Below the pieces are notes generated by a model, which was not told the origin of the DNA, did no database searches, and saw only the letters and a program-made list of their open reading frames with translations. Below are positions 10,388-21,130 of a stretch of DNA of 30,359 nt, piece after piece. Location of the stretch: NCBI RefSeq assembly GCF_000003815.2, contig NC_049993.1, forward strand, positions 11,370,391 through 11,400,749, given 5' to 3'. The first letter of the stretch is position 1, and each line of letters starts with the position of its first letter. A program made the position numbers and the translations under genes. Origin of the DNA: Branchiostoma floridae (taxonomy: Eukaryota > Chordata > Leptocardii > Amphioxiformes > Branchiostomatidae).

Positions 10388-11046
10388 TGTTGACTCCTTT
10401 ATATAAATTTATGATAGTTAGGCGTGATTGTTGTCTCCATTGCTGGAGATGATATGATATATACGAGGCTACGATTTGATACTACAACTAACTTATTACC
10501 AATTGATCTTGCTAGATAGATGGAATGCTATCAGGTACATAACCTACAATCAAAAGCCCGAATTTCATTGTTACATTGTCTGATGTTTTCTACAGATAAG
10601 CTTTTATGCGTATCCATACTATTCATACGTCATGTAATTCATATCATTAATATGTCAAATCACTCATGAATCAATCCAGGAGACATCGACAATAGATCTG
10701 ACCTTTTACAAGAGGGAGGTAATTTCGAATTGATTGAAAAAAACTTAATGGATGAATAAATAAATAATCACGCTCCGCAACATTTGAAAGACGCTGGCGA
10801 GTTTATCAAGGCGTTACAAATGTCAGTGTGGCACCGTTACGGAAGTATGGGGCTTTAATACATCTCTTATACGGGGGATACGCACTACATGTATCCACCC
10901 TATCAGATACGCAACGTTGGTGGGATGATTGTGTAAAGCACGTGTAGCGTGGAGACAGACAGCTTCAATTTCTGGCGTGACGCTCCCCTGGGTGAAACGC
11001 ACTTTGTCTCCTCCATCCCTGAGACGACACTGAAATTACATCCACA

Positions 11047-11191
11047 ATTGATTATTAATCAGCAGAAATGGATTCTGATGGCCTCCTCATTAGTCCGAAT
11101 TACCCATCCGTCCCTGGGACAACAAACACCAGACCCTCGTTACGGGCCCATTAAGTCCTGATTACTAATTGAGGGAGGAAGACTAATTAGT
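11047..11191. promoter_or_regulatory. Cluster of homeodomain-type TAAT/ATTA sites, possible enhancer
   Basis: Within about 145 bp lie the palindrome TGATTA-T-TAATCA, a CATTAG...GAATTA pair, CATTAAG, GATTACTAATTG and the perfect palindrome ACTAATTAGT (11182-11191). TGATTAT also fits a PBX/HOX-type core. It lies about 800 bp upstream of the 12-kb ORF. Motif density alone suggests regulatory DNA; there is no other evidence. Confidence 0.35.
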
Positions 11192-11590
11192 GCGTGCGCC
11201 GTTGCCAAGATATCTGGTTTGCTGGTTCTATCATTTCTATTATGCTGATCGACTGGTGATAAGTTCTGGTATCGGCTCGCCGGAGCGGGGAAGACAGAGA
11301 GTCAAGTATCCTGGGGTTTCCGCACCGGCGAAGACGTATGTAGGGAGTCTTCAGGAGCCTTATAAGGACGTCATTTAGGACCTACAGGAGGAGTAACTCA
11401 CGCACAGTCACGTGGGCGAAGTACATACATGGAGTAAGTCTCCTTGGCGAAAGGACATCCCTTCGCGTAGTCACGACCTAGTAATATCATTAAATCGATA
11501 TTATCGGAATGTTGCAGCGCTGGATTTGAGTCTGAGTAACAAGGTAACCAGGACGTCTTTACTTGGCTTGGATTGCAATTGGCCACAGGG

Positions 11591-11600
11591 ATATATATAA
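11591..11600 (+). promoter_or_regulatory. TATA-like box upstream of the 12-kb ORF
   Basis: ATATATATAA lies in a locally GC-richer stretch, about 380 bp before the ATG at 11980. A start about 30 bp downstream would give a 5' leader of roughly 360 bases with several short upstream ORFs. No initiator could be fixed. Confidence 0.3.
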
Positions 11601-11979
11601 CTGAGTCTTCGGGCGTGGAAGCAATTTGAATCGTGGATTTGTGAAGAACAGTTTCCAACCACTGAGGACGACCACTGTTGGGACTGTCTAGTGCTCCTCA
11701 ATACTCTCGTCTGTGACAATCAGACTGTTTTTAGGCAGTTATCCAGATATTCACGGACGGGATGTCTGGAGCAGACTTGTGGCGCGAACTGGCCGGGATG
11801 TATCTCCCTTGCTGGTTGAACATCGTTACTGTTGTGGATTATCTGTGCCTAACGCTGATGACACCAGGTCTGATCGACGTACAGTGATATCACAGACCTT
11901 CATCGCTGTAACGTGTTTGCAGTGCACATTTTGAAGGGGGCTGACGACTTTTAGTATAACAGAGATTACAGTTAGAGAC

Positions 11980-12312
11980 ATGACAGCGGGTGTCGGTGTT
12001 ACCAGGCGGAGACCAAGACTAGGCTGCCTGCTTGTGACCGTGGCGACCGTTACGGTTTTATCGTCCACCTTCGTGGCACTACACTGGCTCATCTCAGAAC
12101 ATCTTTCCACAGAGGGACAGGGACGGGTACAGACTGAGCTGGCGGATTCTACAGAACCGGTGGGCTCTAAGATTGACCTTGACTTTCACGAGGCCGGGCC
12201 ACTTCTGGATAGGAGAATCTTAAGACACAGGAAGTGGCGTAAGACTGGGAGAGAAAGAGCTCCGATAGACGACGAGGATTACAAGATGTACATGGATGCA
12301 GAGGACGAGTAA
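11980..12312 (+). CDS. Candidate first exon of a type II / signal-anchor membrane protein, family not recognised
   Basis: A 110-codon ORF begins with MTAGVGVTRRRPRLGCLL. A basic stretch at residues 9-13 is followed by a hydrophobic segment of about 20 residues (roughly 15-38), the pattern of a signal anchor with a cytoplasmic N-terminus, as in Golgi type II enzymes or secreted precursors. The rest is polar, with a basic patch DRRILRHRKWRK and an acidic end DDEDYKMYMDAEDE. The ATG has G at -3. A TATA-like box lies about 380 bp upstream. The apparent stop overlaps a donor-like GTAAGA: ...GAC GA|GTAAGA at 12309. The ORF may therefore be a first coding exon whose partners lie beyond the satellite. 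I recognise no family. Small single-exon secreted or membrane protein is the alternative. Confidence 0.45.
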   Translation: MTAGVGVTRRRPRLGCLLVTVATVTVLSSTFVALHWLISEHLSTEGQGRVQTELADSTEPVGSKIDLDFHEAGPLLDRRILRHRKWRKTGRERAPIDDEDYKMYMDAEDE

Positions 12313-15300
12313 GATGACGACTTTTTGTCTTCAGAGCTAGCTATAGGATTTGGATAGTACTCCGTGATCAGAAAGCACGTCCAAACGATGTAATATCTGG
12401 GACTAGCCTAATAAGGCGTATCATCAAATCCGTCCGACCACCGGGGAACATGACGCCTACCGTAGAATGCATGTCATCACTCCACTTGCAAACTAATAGA
12501 AAAACTCGCTCTAGCGATGCAGAAATACGACGTCGCTAGGGAATTCCGGCCGTTTTAATCTGGTTCTGGTCACAATTTCGGCCAAACATAATTGAATCAT
12601 AACCGAAAGCGAGCGGAACTGGAAGCGGGTCTGTTGTCCCAGGGGTACAGTGTGTGGCCCCAGCAAGTCTCAGTCTCTTGTATTTCTATCAATTAGGATT
12701 CCTGCAATTTGATGAAGTGGAACCAATATCGTCTGAAAATAGAACTCAGAGGTTTCTTTCTGTTATCAACAGCGTTTTTCCAATAAGAGTCGCTATCCTC
12801 CGGACTTTGTGAAATCGCCAGGATCAGTTTGCCGTAAAGCGTGCGTGCACCTGTCGTAATCGCATTGGCCACTGGAGGACGAAAGTGACCTTATCATTGG
12901 TGGATTATCTACTGTAGACAGGACGTACGACGGGCGCGAGGGTGACATTTTGTATCCGCTAGCTGACCAATTCGCCGTCCCCGCTGATTTATAGAATGAT
13001 ATACCCGGCCGTGTCAGTTCGTATTCCATGTAACGACAATATCACACGTTATCGTCGCTCTCCGTTTGATTGAGGGGGTGCGGGCGCCGACGTAATATCA
13101 TCTTTAAGACACTACTGTGATTCCTTATAGCGCCTTCTACAGTCAAAACGATCATCAAGAAAGGGCAAACCGTGCTGCAGCAAGGAACTTTGACCAAGAA
13201 ATAGCCATGTGGATAGTTTGATGGATAGCTGTGTATATCGGCGCGCATTCTAAGTTGGTTGAAACATTGTTCATATTTCTGACCATGTGTTTCAAGACAT
13301 TAATGTTTAAGAAGGAAGATGTATGTGTTATAGTTACAGTGTGTGGATCGTCTGTTATTCCACGTCGGAACGGGTACGGACAATAAAACTAGTCTGAGTT
13401 TTACGCTGGTGTTGTATATATTGTGAATATGTCTACAGGACCGGGCCATAAAATCACTGGGTAGTACCGCAAAAGGATGTTTTTCAACAATATTTTTTTT
13501 CGTCGATGTTGTAGACATCTGTAACGACTCTACAGCTTTGGAATAGATATTCCAAAATATTTTATATGAATGAAAAGTGAGCATGAGCTAATCAGATACC
13601 AAATTTATCTACGAGTACAAGACAACGTGTTGATGGACGGACATTACACTGGTGAATAATATGATTTGTAATGCTTCACCATACATAAATATTGCGTGAA
13701 TAACAAAATGTTGGCAAAGACGCGGCAAGCATAATTCTATCACTGTTCAGTTGTCAGTGTTTTGTTTTGTGTTCAAAGTTCTAGGTAGAGGACGGATCCA
13801 ATCGCTAAAGATTGTTATCTCGTTAGACTCATAACAGCCTGACTGAAAGACGGGTAATTTAAAAGATGTTAGTATGCCTGAGAGGTGTTAGGACAGGTTG
13901 TCGTTACTAACACTGTGTGGGTATCCTTCCGCGGGAAAGTGAGTTGTTTCACACGATGTGACGTCACCTCACAGAGCCTGATTCATTAACCGAGCAGGAG
14001 GTGTTGATTGGAGCAGCAGTGCGATCTGTCTGGATTTCTGCTGTCAGAGAATACTAATACTGTCTTTGTGATTATCTTCATGGTTTAGTACTGCATACTT
14101 GTATATCATGGCGTAGGTTCGAAAAGCGCTTGTCCAAGGGGCAGGAATGTTCTCACCATTCTTTGAAAAGAAGCCAGGATAATCATTTTTTCTCATCGCA
14201 TAATGTTTTCCTAGATGAAAGCATATGTAAGGGAGAGCCTCCCTCTCTATGACAAAGTTATTCAAGTAAAGCAGTCCACTTGTTTAAAATAGTCGCGTTG
14301 TGCTTCCATATACATCTATCTCTCATACCAGATCTGAACCATCTATGACATCCGGTATTAAATCGTACATCCGTTGTCTTGCAGACTCCATGATATATGT
14401 TCACATTACAGTCAGAGAAGAGAGATCCCCGGAACAATAATAGGATTATAGTCTATGACGCACTATCATAAAATTTTAGTTCTAGAGCGGAAGCTTAGAG
14501 CACAGCGACGTGCACTGCTTCACGAAGGTCCACGATCATTGTCTATAATTACATGGAGATCTCGAGAGGAAGTTACATCGTTTTGTGGCCAATTATTCTC
14601 CTCGTCTGACCGGGACAAAGTTAAAAGTGGATCTGCTCTGTGACAGGAGGGAAGTGTTCATAAATGTGCCCCTGATATTGAGCAGTATGAGTAATGTTTG
14701 TATAGATGACTAGGTCATATATTATATGCTGAAGTTCGCGTTACCTGGCTGTAACGCCCATACACACAAGTGGACTTCTTTTAATAGACTACTATCCAAG
14801 CAGAAGTTCCGCTTCGGCTGTTTTTTTTTTACCTACCGTTTGTTTTTTTCATGTCCACCGGCCGAAACGGTGGGAAACGGTACGAAACAGAAAGCCCGAC
14901 AAAAACGTCTAAAAGCACGTCAAGAAACAGCCGGAACTGAACCTTTGCTTGGAGAGTAGTCTTCTACATTAAAATAAACGAATCAACAAACCAGATGTAA
15001 TAATGCCATTCAAAGTGGAAACTAATTCGGGAAAGATCAAATGAGGCAAATCTAACAAGAGGTAATCTACCAGCAGAGTTCGTCTATTTTGTTCAAAATT
15101 TCTCTGCCTTATTGAGTCTTTTCGATTTAATTCAATTCTTTTCCAGCTAACAAGATTCAAACATATTCTGGCATTCAAAACGTCCTCTAGTCCTCTTCAT
15201 TCGTGACCCTTCTGTTGCCATTTCGGTCCAGTTCCTAAATCAATTCAAAGTTTACTATTCTGTACTTCAATTGGTGCATGAGCCAAGGGACAGTATTAGC

Positions 15301-15878
15301 CTGGCGGCGCATTACAGATAAAATAGGTCACGACAACTTTAAACAACGGCGACTCCGCGTTATACACGACGCAGAAGAATTAGAATTCTCCAGAGACTTT
15401 TAAACATTCATCAAGCCCTTCAAACCCTGACCCAAGAATCGTCCACGCGCAAATACGTCTGTGAAACGTCTCTTAAGGGTCCGAGGGATGAGTAAAGGTG
15501 ACCGCCAAGGCGCTACTTCCCACCGTGGTCACGTCTTGTGATTACTCGAGTTGCCCCTTCAAATCGAATGTCTGCCGCGCTCGTCTATGATTAATATGTT
15601 TAGATCAAGGCACCTCAAAGGATCAAAATCAAATCATGTGAATCTCCGGGATGTGATTGCCCAGTGGAATGGGGAGATGGTGCATGATTGCGACCGCACA
15701 GTTCTTCTCAAGTTTTACTGACGCGCGGGATGGATAAAGACACCATACAAGCTCGCGGTTCCTTGCGACTTGCGGACTGCTCGTATTTTGATAAAGACTG
15801 TTCAACAAGATAATAGATATTGTAACTTCAAGATATTAGATATTGTAACTTTGAACTGGGGAAATTAAAAACGTATGT

Positions 15879-15898
15879 TAAGTTTAAATTTAAACTTA
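15879..15898. repeat. Perfect 20-bp AT-rich palindrome
   Basis: TAAGTTTAAATTTAAACTTA is its own reverse complement. Just upstream (about 15810-15855) the phrase AGATATTGTAACTT occurs twice in tandem. Confidence 0.7.
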
Positions 15899-15970
15899 TA
15901 CAACCACTGCTATTTCATCATCATCATAACTACACCTAGATAAACCCATCAGGGGTAAAGTAAGGGAGGA

Positions 15971-16034
15971 GACCCCTGGCTAAGGCGGGCAGACCCCTGG
16001 TTAAGGCGGGCAGACCCCCTGGCTAAGGCGGCCA
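15971..16034. repeat. 21-bp minisatellite, three copies
   Basis: Units start at 15971, 15992 and 16013 and begin GACCCCTGGYTAAGGCGG; the third has one extra base. Copies differ by one to three bases, so the array is fairly young. Confidence 0.85.
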
Positions 16035-16430
16035 GGTATCCAGTGAGTCTTCTACCTTGAAGAGCCAGTCTGAGCGTTTCACTGAACAAGGAATGACCAC
16101 CCAGAAATGATACACAGCAAGACTCAATAACACGTTATGATAAGGATTCATTTTAATGCTCGATGCAACGTAGCTCCGCTATCTGTGCTTTTAAATTATT
16201 CCACTAGTGATGCAGATACGTTGTCGTTGGTTAGGTCCTCATGAGGCTATTCCTGTAGAGAGAAAAGTGCGGAACTGTAAATACACGTATAGTCCTTGTG
16301 GTGCCAGTGGAGTACAAGTACTAGTGTATTTGACTTTAATATCTCAAATTTTAATACGTCGAAGTCTGAAACGGGACGATTTTAAACCACAAGAGACCAG
16401 CTAGCTACGCTTAAGTAGCCCTACTCACCT

Positions 16431-16517
16431 CCAACATCTTCTCTAGCCACAGGAACTGCCAGGTAAACGTAGCCTGAGCACCATTGACGAAGGGAAAGCT
16501 GCCGCCGTAAGTTGGGC
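16431..16517 (-). CDS. Candidate internal exon at satellite edge, faintly heparanase (GH79)-like
   Basis: On the minus strand an open frame with GC-rich third positions reads PTYGGSFPFVNGAQATFTWQ followed by FLWLEKMLE, and ends at a strong donor (GAG|GTGAGT). A possible acceptor, TTCAACCTCAG, lies just upstream in the gene direction, giving an exon of about 87 bases; the exact 5' border is uncertain. The spacing of YGG and an aromatic-rich F.WL.KML resembles the segment after the nucleophile in heparanase-like GH79 enzymes (YGGG...FMWLDKLG in human heparanase), but with three extra residues. That resemblance comes from memory and is weak. No partner exon was found on either side. If real, the telomere-like array begins inside the upstream intron, within about 20 bp of the 3' splice site. 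Confidence 0.3.
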
Positions 16518-16525
16518 TGAGGTTG

Positions 16526-17805
16526 AAGTCATATCTCGGCAAGTAAGCACCCGATTTCAAAACGGTTTGCAGATTACAAATCTGTACCAACATACCTTTG
16601 TAATGATACCAAGTTTGACCGCCTAGAATACACTCTTAGCAATGTTGCCTCTAAGCACTACCCTAACCCTAACCCTAACCCTAGCGGTTAGTGCTTAAGT
16701 CATATCTCGGCAAGTAAGCACCCGATTTCAAAACCGTTTGCAGATTACAAATCTGTACCAACATACCTTTGTAATGATACCAAGTTTGACCGCCTAGAAT
16801 ACACTCTTAGCAATGTTGCCACTAAGCACTACCCTAACCCTAACCCTAGCGGTTAGTGCTTAAGTCATATCTCGGCAAGTAAGGTTATACAGCCAAAGTG
16901 GCAGATGCATGCCCCCGATTTCAAAACGGTTTGCAGATTACAAATCTGTACCAACATACCTTTGTAATGATACCAAGTTTGACCGCCTAGAATACACTCT
17001 TAGCAATGTTGCCTCTAAGCACTACCCTAACCCTAACCCTAACCCTAACCAAAGCGGTTAGTGCTTAAGTCATATCTCGGCAAGTAAGCACCCGATTTCA
17101 AAACGGTTTGCAGATTACAAATCTGTACCAACATACCTTTGAAATGATACCAAGTTTGACCGCCGAGATTACACTCTTAGCAATGTTGCCTCTAAGCACT
17201 ACCCTAACCCTAACCCTAACCCTAACCCTAGTGGTTAGTGCTTAAGTCATATCTCGGCAAGTAAGCACCCGATTTCAAAACGGTTTGCAGATTACAAATC
17301 TGTACCAACATACCTTTGTAATGATGCCAAGTTTGACCGCCGAGAATACCCTCTTAGCAATGTTGCCTCTAAGCACTACCCTAACCCTAACCCTAACCCT
17401 AGCGGTTAGTGCTTAAGTCATATCTCGGCAAGTAAGCACCCGATTTCAAAACGGTTTGCAGATTACAAATCTGTACCAACATACCTTTGTAATGATGCCA
17501 AGTTTGACCGCCGAGAATACCCTCTTAGCAATGTTGCCTCTAAGCACTACCCTAACCCTAACCCTAACCCTAACCCTAGCGGTTAGTGCTTAAGTCATAT
17601 CTCGGCAAGTAAGCACCCGATTTCAAAACGGTTTGCAGATTACAAATCTGTACCAACATACCTTTGTAATGATACCAAGTTTGACCGCCTAGATTACATT
17701 CTTAGCAATGTTGCCTCTAAGCACTACCCTACCCCTAACCCTAACCCTAACCCTAACCCTAGCGGCTAGTGCTTAAGAAATATCTCGGCAAGTAAGCACC
17801 CGATT
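16526..17805. repeat. Telomere-motif satellite, block A (about 7 monomers)
   Basis: Tandem monomers of about 165-183 bp, same orientation. Each has AAGTCATATCTCGGCAAGTA, CGATTTCAAAACGGTTTGCA, a palindromic AGATTACAAATCT, GATACCAAGTTTGACCGCC, CTCTTAGCAATGTTGCC, then TAAGCACTA, several CCCTAA units, and TAGCGGTTAGTGCTTA. TAAGCACTA and TAGTGCTTA are exact inverted repeats bracketing the telomere-type run. One monomer (16880-16917) has an insertion of about 30 bp after CGGCAAGTAAG. The array starts abruptly beside the candidate exon at 16431 and runs into an assembly gap. Confidence 0.97.
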
Positions 17806-18526
17806 NNNNNNNNNNNNNNNNNNNNNNNNNNNNNNNNNNNNNNNNNNNNNNNNNNNNNNNNNNNNNNNNNNNNNNNNNNNNNNNNNNNNNNNNNNNNNNN
17901 NNNNNNNNNNNNNNNNNNNNNNNNNNNNNNNNNNNNNNNNNNNNNNNNNNNNNNNNNNNNNNNNNNNNNNNNNNNNNNNNNNNNNNNNNNNNNNNNNNNN
18001 NNNNNNNNNNNNNNNNNNNNNNNNNNNNNNNNNNNNNNNNNNNNNNNNNNNNNNNNNNNNNNNNNNNNNNNNNNNNNNNNNNNNNNNNNNNNNNNNNNNN
18101 NNNNNNNNNNNNNNNNNNNNNNNNNNNNNNNNNNNNNNNNNNNNNNNNNNNNNNNNNNNNNNNNNNNNNNNNNNNNNNNNNNNNNNNNNNNNNNNNNNNN
18201 NNNNNNNNNNNNNNNNNNNNNNNNNNNNNNNNNNNNNNNNNNNNNNNNNNNNNNNNNNNNNNNNNNNNNNNNNNNNNNNNNNNNNNNNNNNNNNNNNNNN
18301 NNNNNNNNNNNNNNNNNNNNNNNNNNNNNNNNNNNNNNNNNNNNNNNNNNNNNNNNNNNNNNNNNNNNNNNNNNNNNNNNNNNNNNNNNNNNNNNNNNNN
18401 NNNNNNNNNNNNNNNNNNNNNNNNNNNNNNNNNNNNNNNNNNNNNNNNNNNNNNNNNNNNNNNNNNNNNNNNNNNNNNNNNNNNNNNNNNNNNNNNNNNN
18501 NNNNNNNNNNNNNNNNNNNNNNNNNN
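17806..18526. other. Assembly gap (721 N) inside the satellite
   Basis: Sequence on both sides is the same satellite in the same orientation. Phase on either side implies 22 bases plus about four monomers, so the stated size is plausible. Open frames spanning the N run are artefacts. Confidence 0.95.
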
Positions 18527-20710
18527 AATCTGTACCAACATACCTTTGTAATGATACCAAGTTTGACCGCCTTGAATACACTCTTAGCAATGTTGCCTCT
18601 AAGCACTACCTTAACCCTAACCCTAACCCTAGCGGTTAGTGCTTAAGTCATATCTCGGCAAGTAAGCACCCGATTCAAAACGGTTTGCAGATTACAAATC
18701 TGTACCAAGATACCTTTGCAATGATACCAAGTTTGACCGCCTAGAATACACTCTTAGCAATGTTGCCTCTAAGCACTACCCTAACCCTAACCCTAACCCT
18801 AGCGGTTAGTGCTTAAGTCATAGCTCGGCAAGTAAGCACCCGAGTTCAAACCGCTTTGGAGATTACCAATGTGTACCAACATCCCTTTGTAATGCTACCA
18901 AGCTTGACCGCCTCGAATACATTCTTACCAATGTGACCTCTAAGCACTACCCTACCCCTAACCTTAACCCTAACCCTAACCCTAGCGGTTAGTGCTTAAG
19001 AAATATCTCGGCAAGTAAGCACCCGATTTCAAAACGGTTTGCAGATTACAAATCTGTACCAACATACCTTTGTAATGATACCAAGTTTGACCGCCGAGAA
19101 TACACTCTTAGCAATGTTGCCTCTAAGCACTACCCTAACCCTAACCCTAGCGGTAAGTGCTTAAGTCATATCTCGGCAAGTAAGCGTCCGATTTCAAAAC
19201 GGTTTGCAGATGACAAATCTGTACCAACATGCCATTGGAATGATACCGAGATTGACCGTCGAGAATACACTCTTAGCAATGTTGCCTCTAAGCACTACCC
19301 TAACCCTAACCCTAGCGGTAAGTGCTTAAGTCATATCTCGGCAAGTAAGCATCCGATTTCAAAACGGATTGCAGATTACAAATCTGTACCAACATACCTT
19401 TGTAATGATACTTAGTTTCACCGGCGAGAATACACTCTTAGCAATGCTGTCTCTAAGCACTACCCTAACCCTAACCCTAACCCTAGCGGTAAGCGCTTAA
19501 GTCATATCTCGGCAAGTAAGCACCCGATTTCAAAACGGTTTGCAGATTACAAATCTGTACCAACATACCTATGTAATGATACCAAGTTTGACCGCCAAGA
19601 ATACACTCTTAGCAATGATGCCTCTAAGCACTACCCTAACCCTAACCCTAACCCTAGCGGTTAGTGCTTAAGTCGTATCTCGGCAAGTAAGCACCCGATT
19701 TCAAAACGGTTTGCAGATTACAAATCTGTACCAACATACCTTTGTAATGATACCAAGTTTGACCGCCTAGAATACACTCTTAGCAATGTTGCCTCTAAGC
19801 ACTACCCTAACCCTAACCCTAACCCTAGCGGTTAGTGCTTAAGTCATATCTCGGCAAGTAAGCACCCGATTTCAAAACGGTTTGCAGATTACAAATCTGT
19901 ACCAACATACCTTTGTAATGATACCAAGTTTGACCGCCTAGAATACACTCTTAGCAATGTTGCCTCTAAGCACTACCCTAACCCTAACCCTAACCCTAGC
20001 GGTTAGTGCTTAAGTCATATCTCGGCAAGTAAGCACCCGATTTCAAAACGGTTTGCAGATTACAAATCTGTACCAACATACCTTTGTAATGATACCAAGT
20101 TTGACCGCCTAGAATACACTCTTAGCAATGTTGCCTCTAAGCACTACCCTAACCCTAACCCTAACCCTAGCGGTTAGTGCTTAAGTCGTATCTCGGCAAG
20201 TAACCACCCGATTTCAAAACGGTTTGCAGATTACAAATCTGTACCAACATACCTTTGTAATGATACCAAGTTTGACCGCCGAGAATACACTCTTAGCAAT
20301 GTTGCCTCTAAGCACTACCCTAACCCTAACCCTAACCCTAACCCTAGCGGTTAGTGCTTAAGTCATATCTCGGCAAGTAAGCACCCGATTTCAAAGCAGT
20401 TTGCAGATTACAAATCTGTACCAACATACCTTTGTAATGATACCCAGTTTGACCGCCGAGAATACACTCGTAGCAATGTTGACTCTAAACATTACCCTAA
20501 CCCTAAACCTAGGGGTAACTGCTATTGTCATATACTCGGCGACGAAGCATCCGACTTCGAAACGGGTTGCAGATTACAAATCCGGACCAACATACCTTTG
20601 TAATGATACCAAGTTTGACCGCCGAGAATACACTCTTAGCAATGTTGCCTCTAAGCACCTACCCTAACCCTAACCCTAATCCTAGCGGTTAGTGCTTAAT
20701 TCATATCTCG
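18527..20710. repeat. Telomere-motif satellite, block B (about 13 monomers)
   Basis: Same monomer as block A. The GGTTAGTG positions at 19830, 20001 and 20172 give an exact 171-bp period where three spaced CCCTAA steps are present. Contains variant monomers: AAGAAATATCTCGG near 18998, GCCATTGGAATGAT near 19231, GGATTGCAG with CACCGGCGAG near 19373-19428, and a strongly diverged monomer near 20485-20580. Confidence 0.97.
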
Positions 20711-21130
20711 NNNNNNNNNNNNNNNNNNNNNNNNNNNNNNNNNNNNNNNNNNNNNNNNNNNNNNNNNNNNNNNNNNNNNNNNNNNNNNNNNNNNNNNNNN
20801 NNNNNNNNNNNNNNNNNNNNNNNNNNNNNNNNNNNNNNNNNNNNNNNNNNNNNNNNNNNNNNNNNNNNNNNNNNNNNNNNNNNNNNNNNNNNNNNNNNNN
20901 NNNNNNNNNNNNNNNNNNNNNNNNNNNNNNNNNNNNNNNNNNNNNNNNNNNNNNNNNNNNNNNNNNNNNNNNNNNNNNNNNNNNNNNNNNNNNNNNNNNN
21001 NNNNNNNNNNNNNNNNNNNNNNNNNNNNNNNNNNNNNNNNNNNNNNNNNNNNNNNNNNNNNNNNNNNNNNNNNNNNNNNNNNNNNNNNNNNNNNNNNNNN
21101 NNNNNNNNNNNNNNNNNNNNNNNNNNNNNN
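20711..21130. other. Assembly gap (420 N) inside the satellite
   Basis: From the repeat phase, 78 bases plus whole monomers are missing. 420 minus 78 is 342, exactly two 171-bp monomers, so this gap length appears to be a good estimate and the array is continuous across it. Confidence 0.95.

Larger units (their letters stand above)
9120..11590. other. Gene-poor spacer right of POLE4
   Basis: Apart from the LINE fragment at 10148-10387 and the AT-rich homeodomain-site block near 11.04-11.19 kb, no coding exon could be supported. Open frames here up to 121 codons overlap each other on several frames and lack protein-like composition. The part from about 10.9 kb onward is more GC-rich than the rest and leads into the putative TATA box. 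Confidence 0.4.
12313..16410. other. 4.1-kb stretch with no recognised gene
   Basis: I found no exon I can support. It contains a full consensus CRE (TGACGTCA, 13959-13966), a perfect 20-bp palindrome (15879-15898) and a three-copy minisatellite (15971-16034). If the 12-kb ORF is a first exon ending at the donor-like GTAAGA, this would be its first intron. Confidence 0.4.

Noticed and set aside
14044-14265. 73-codon minus-strand frame with protein-like composition
   Set aside because: No recognisable family, no convincing splice borders, and this length is expected by chance in a 4-kb stretch.
14726-14959. 77-codon plus-strand frame ending in a basic stretch
   Set aside because: It includes a poly-T tract read as Phe, and no homologue or splice signal was recognised.
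17759-18606. Long minus-strand frames of 260-277 codons
   Set aside because: They run through N residues; the readable parts are satellite sequence.
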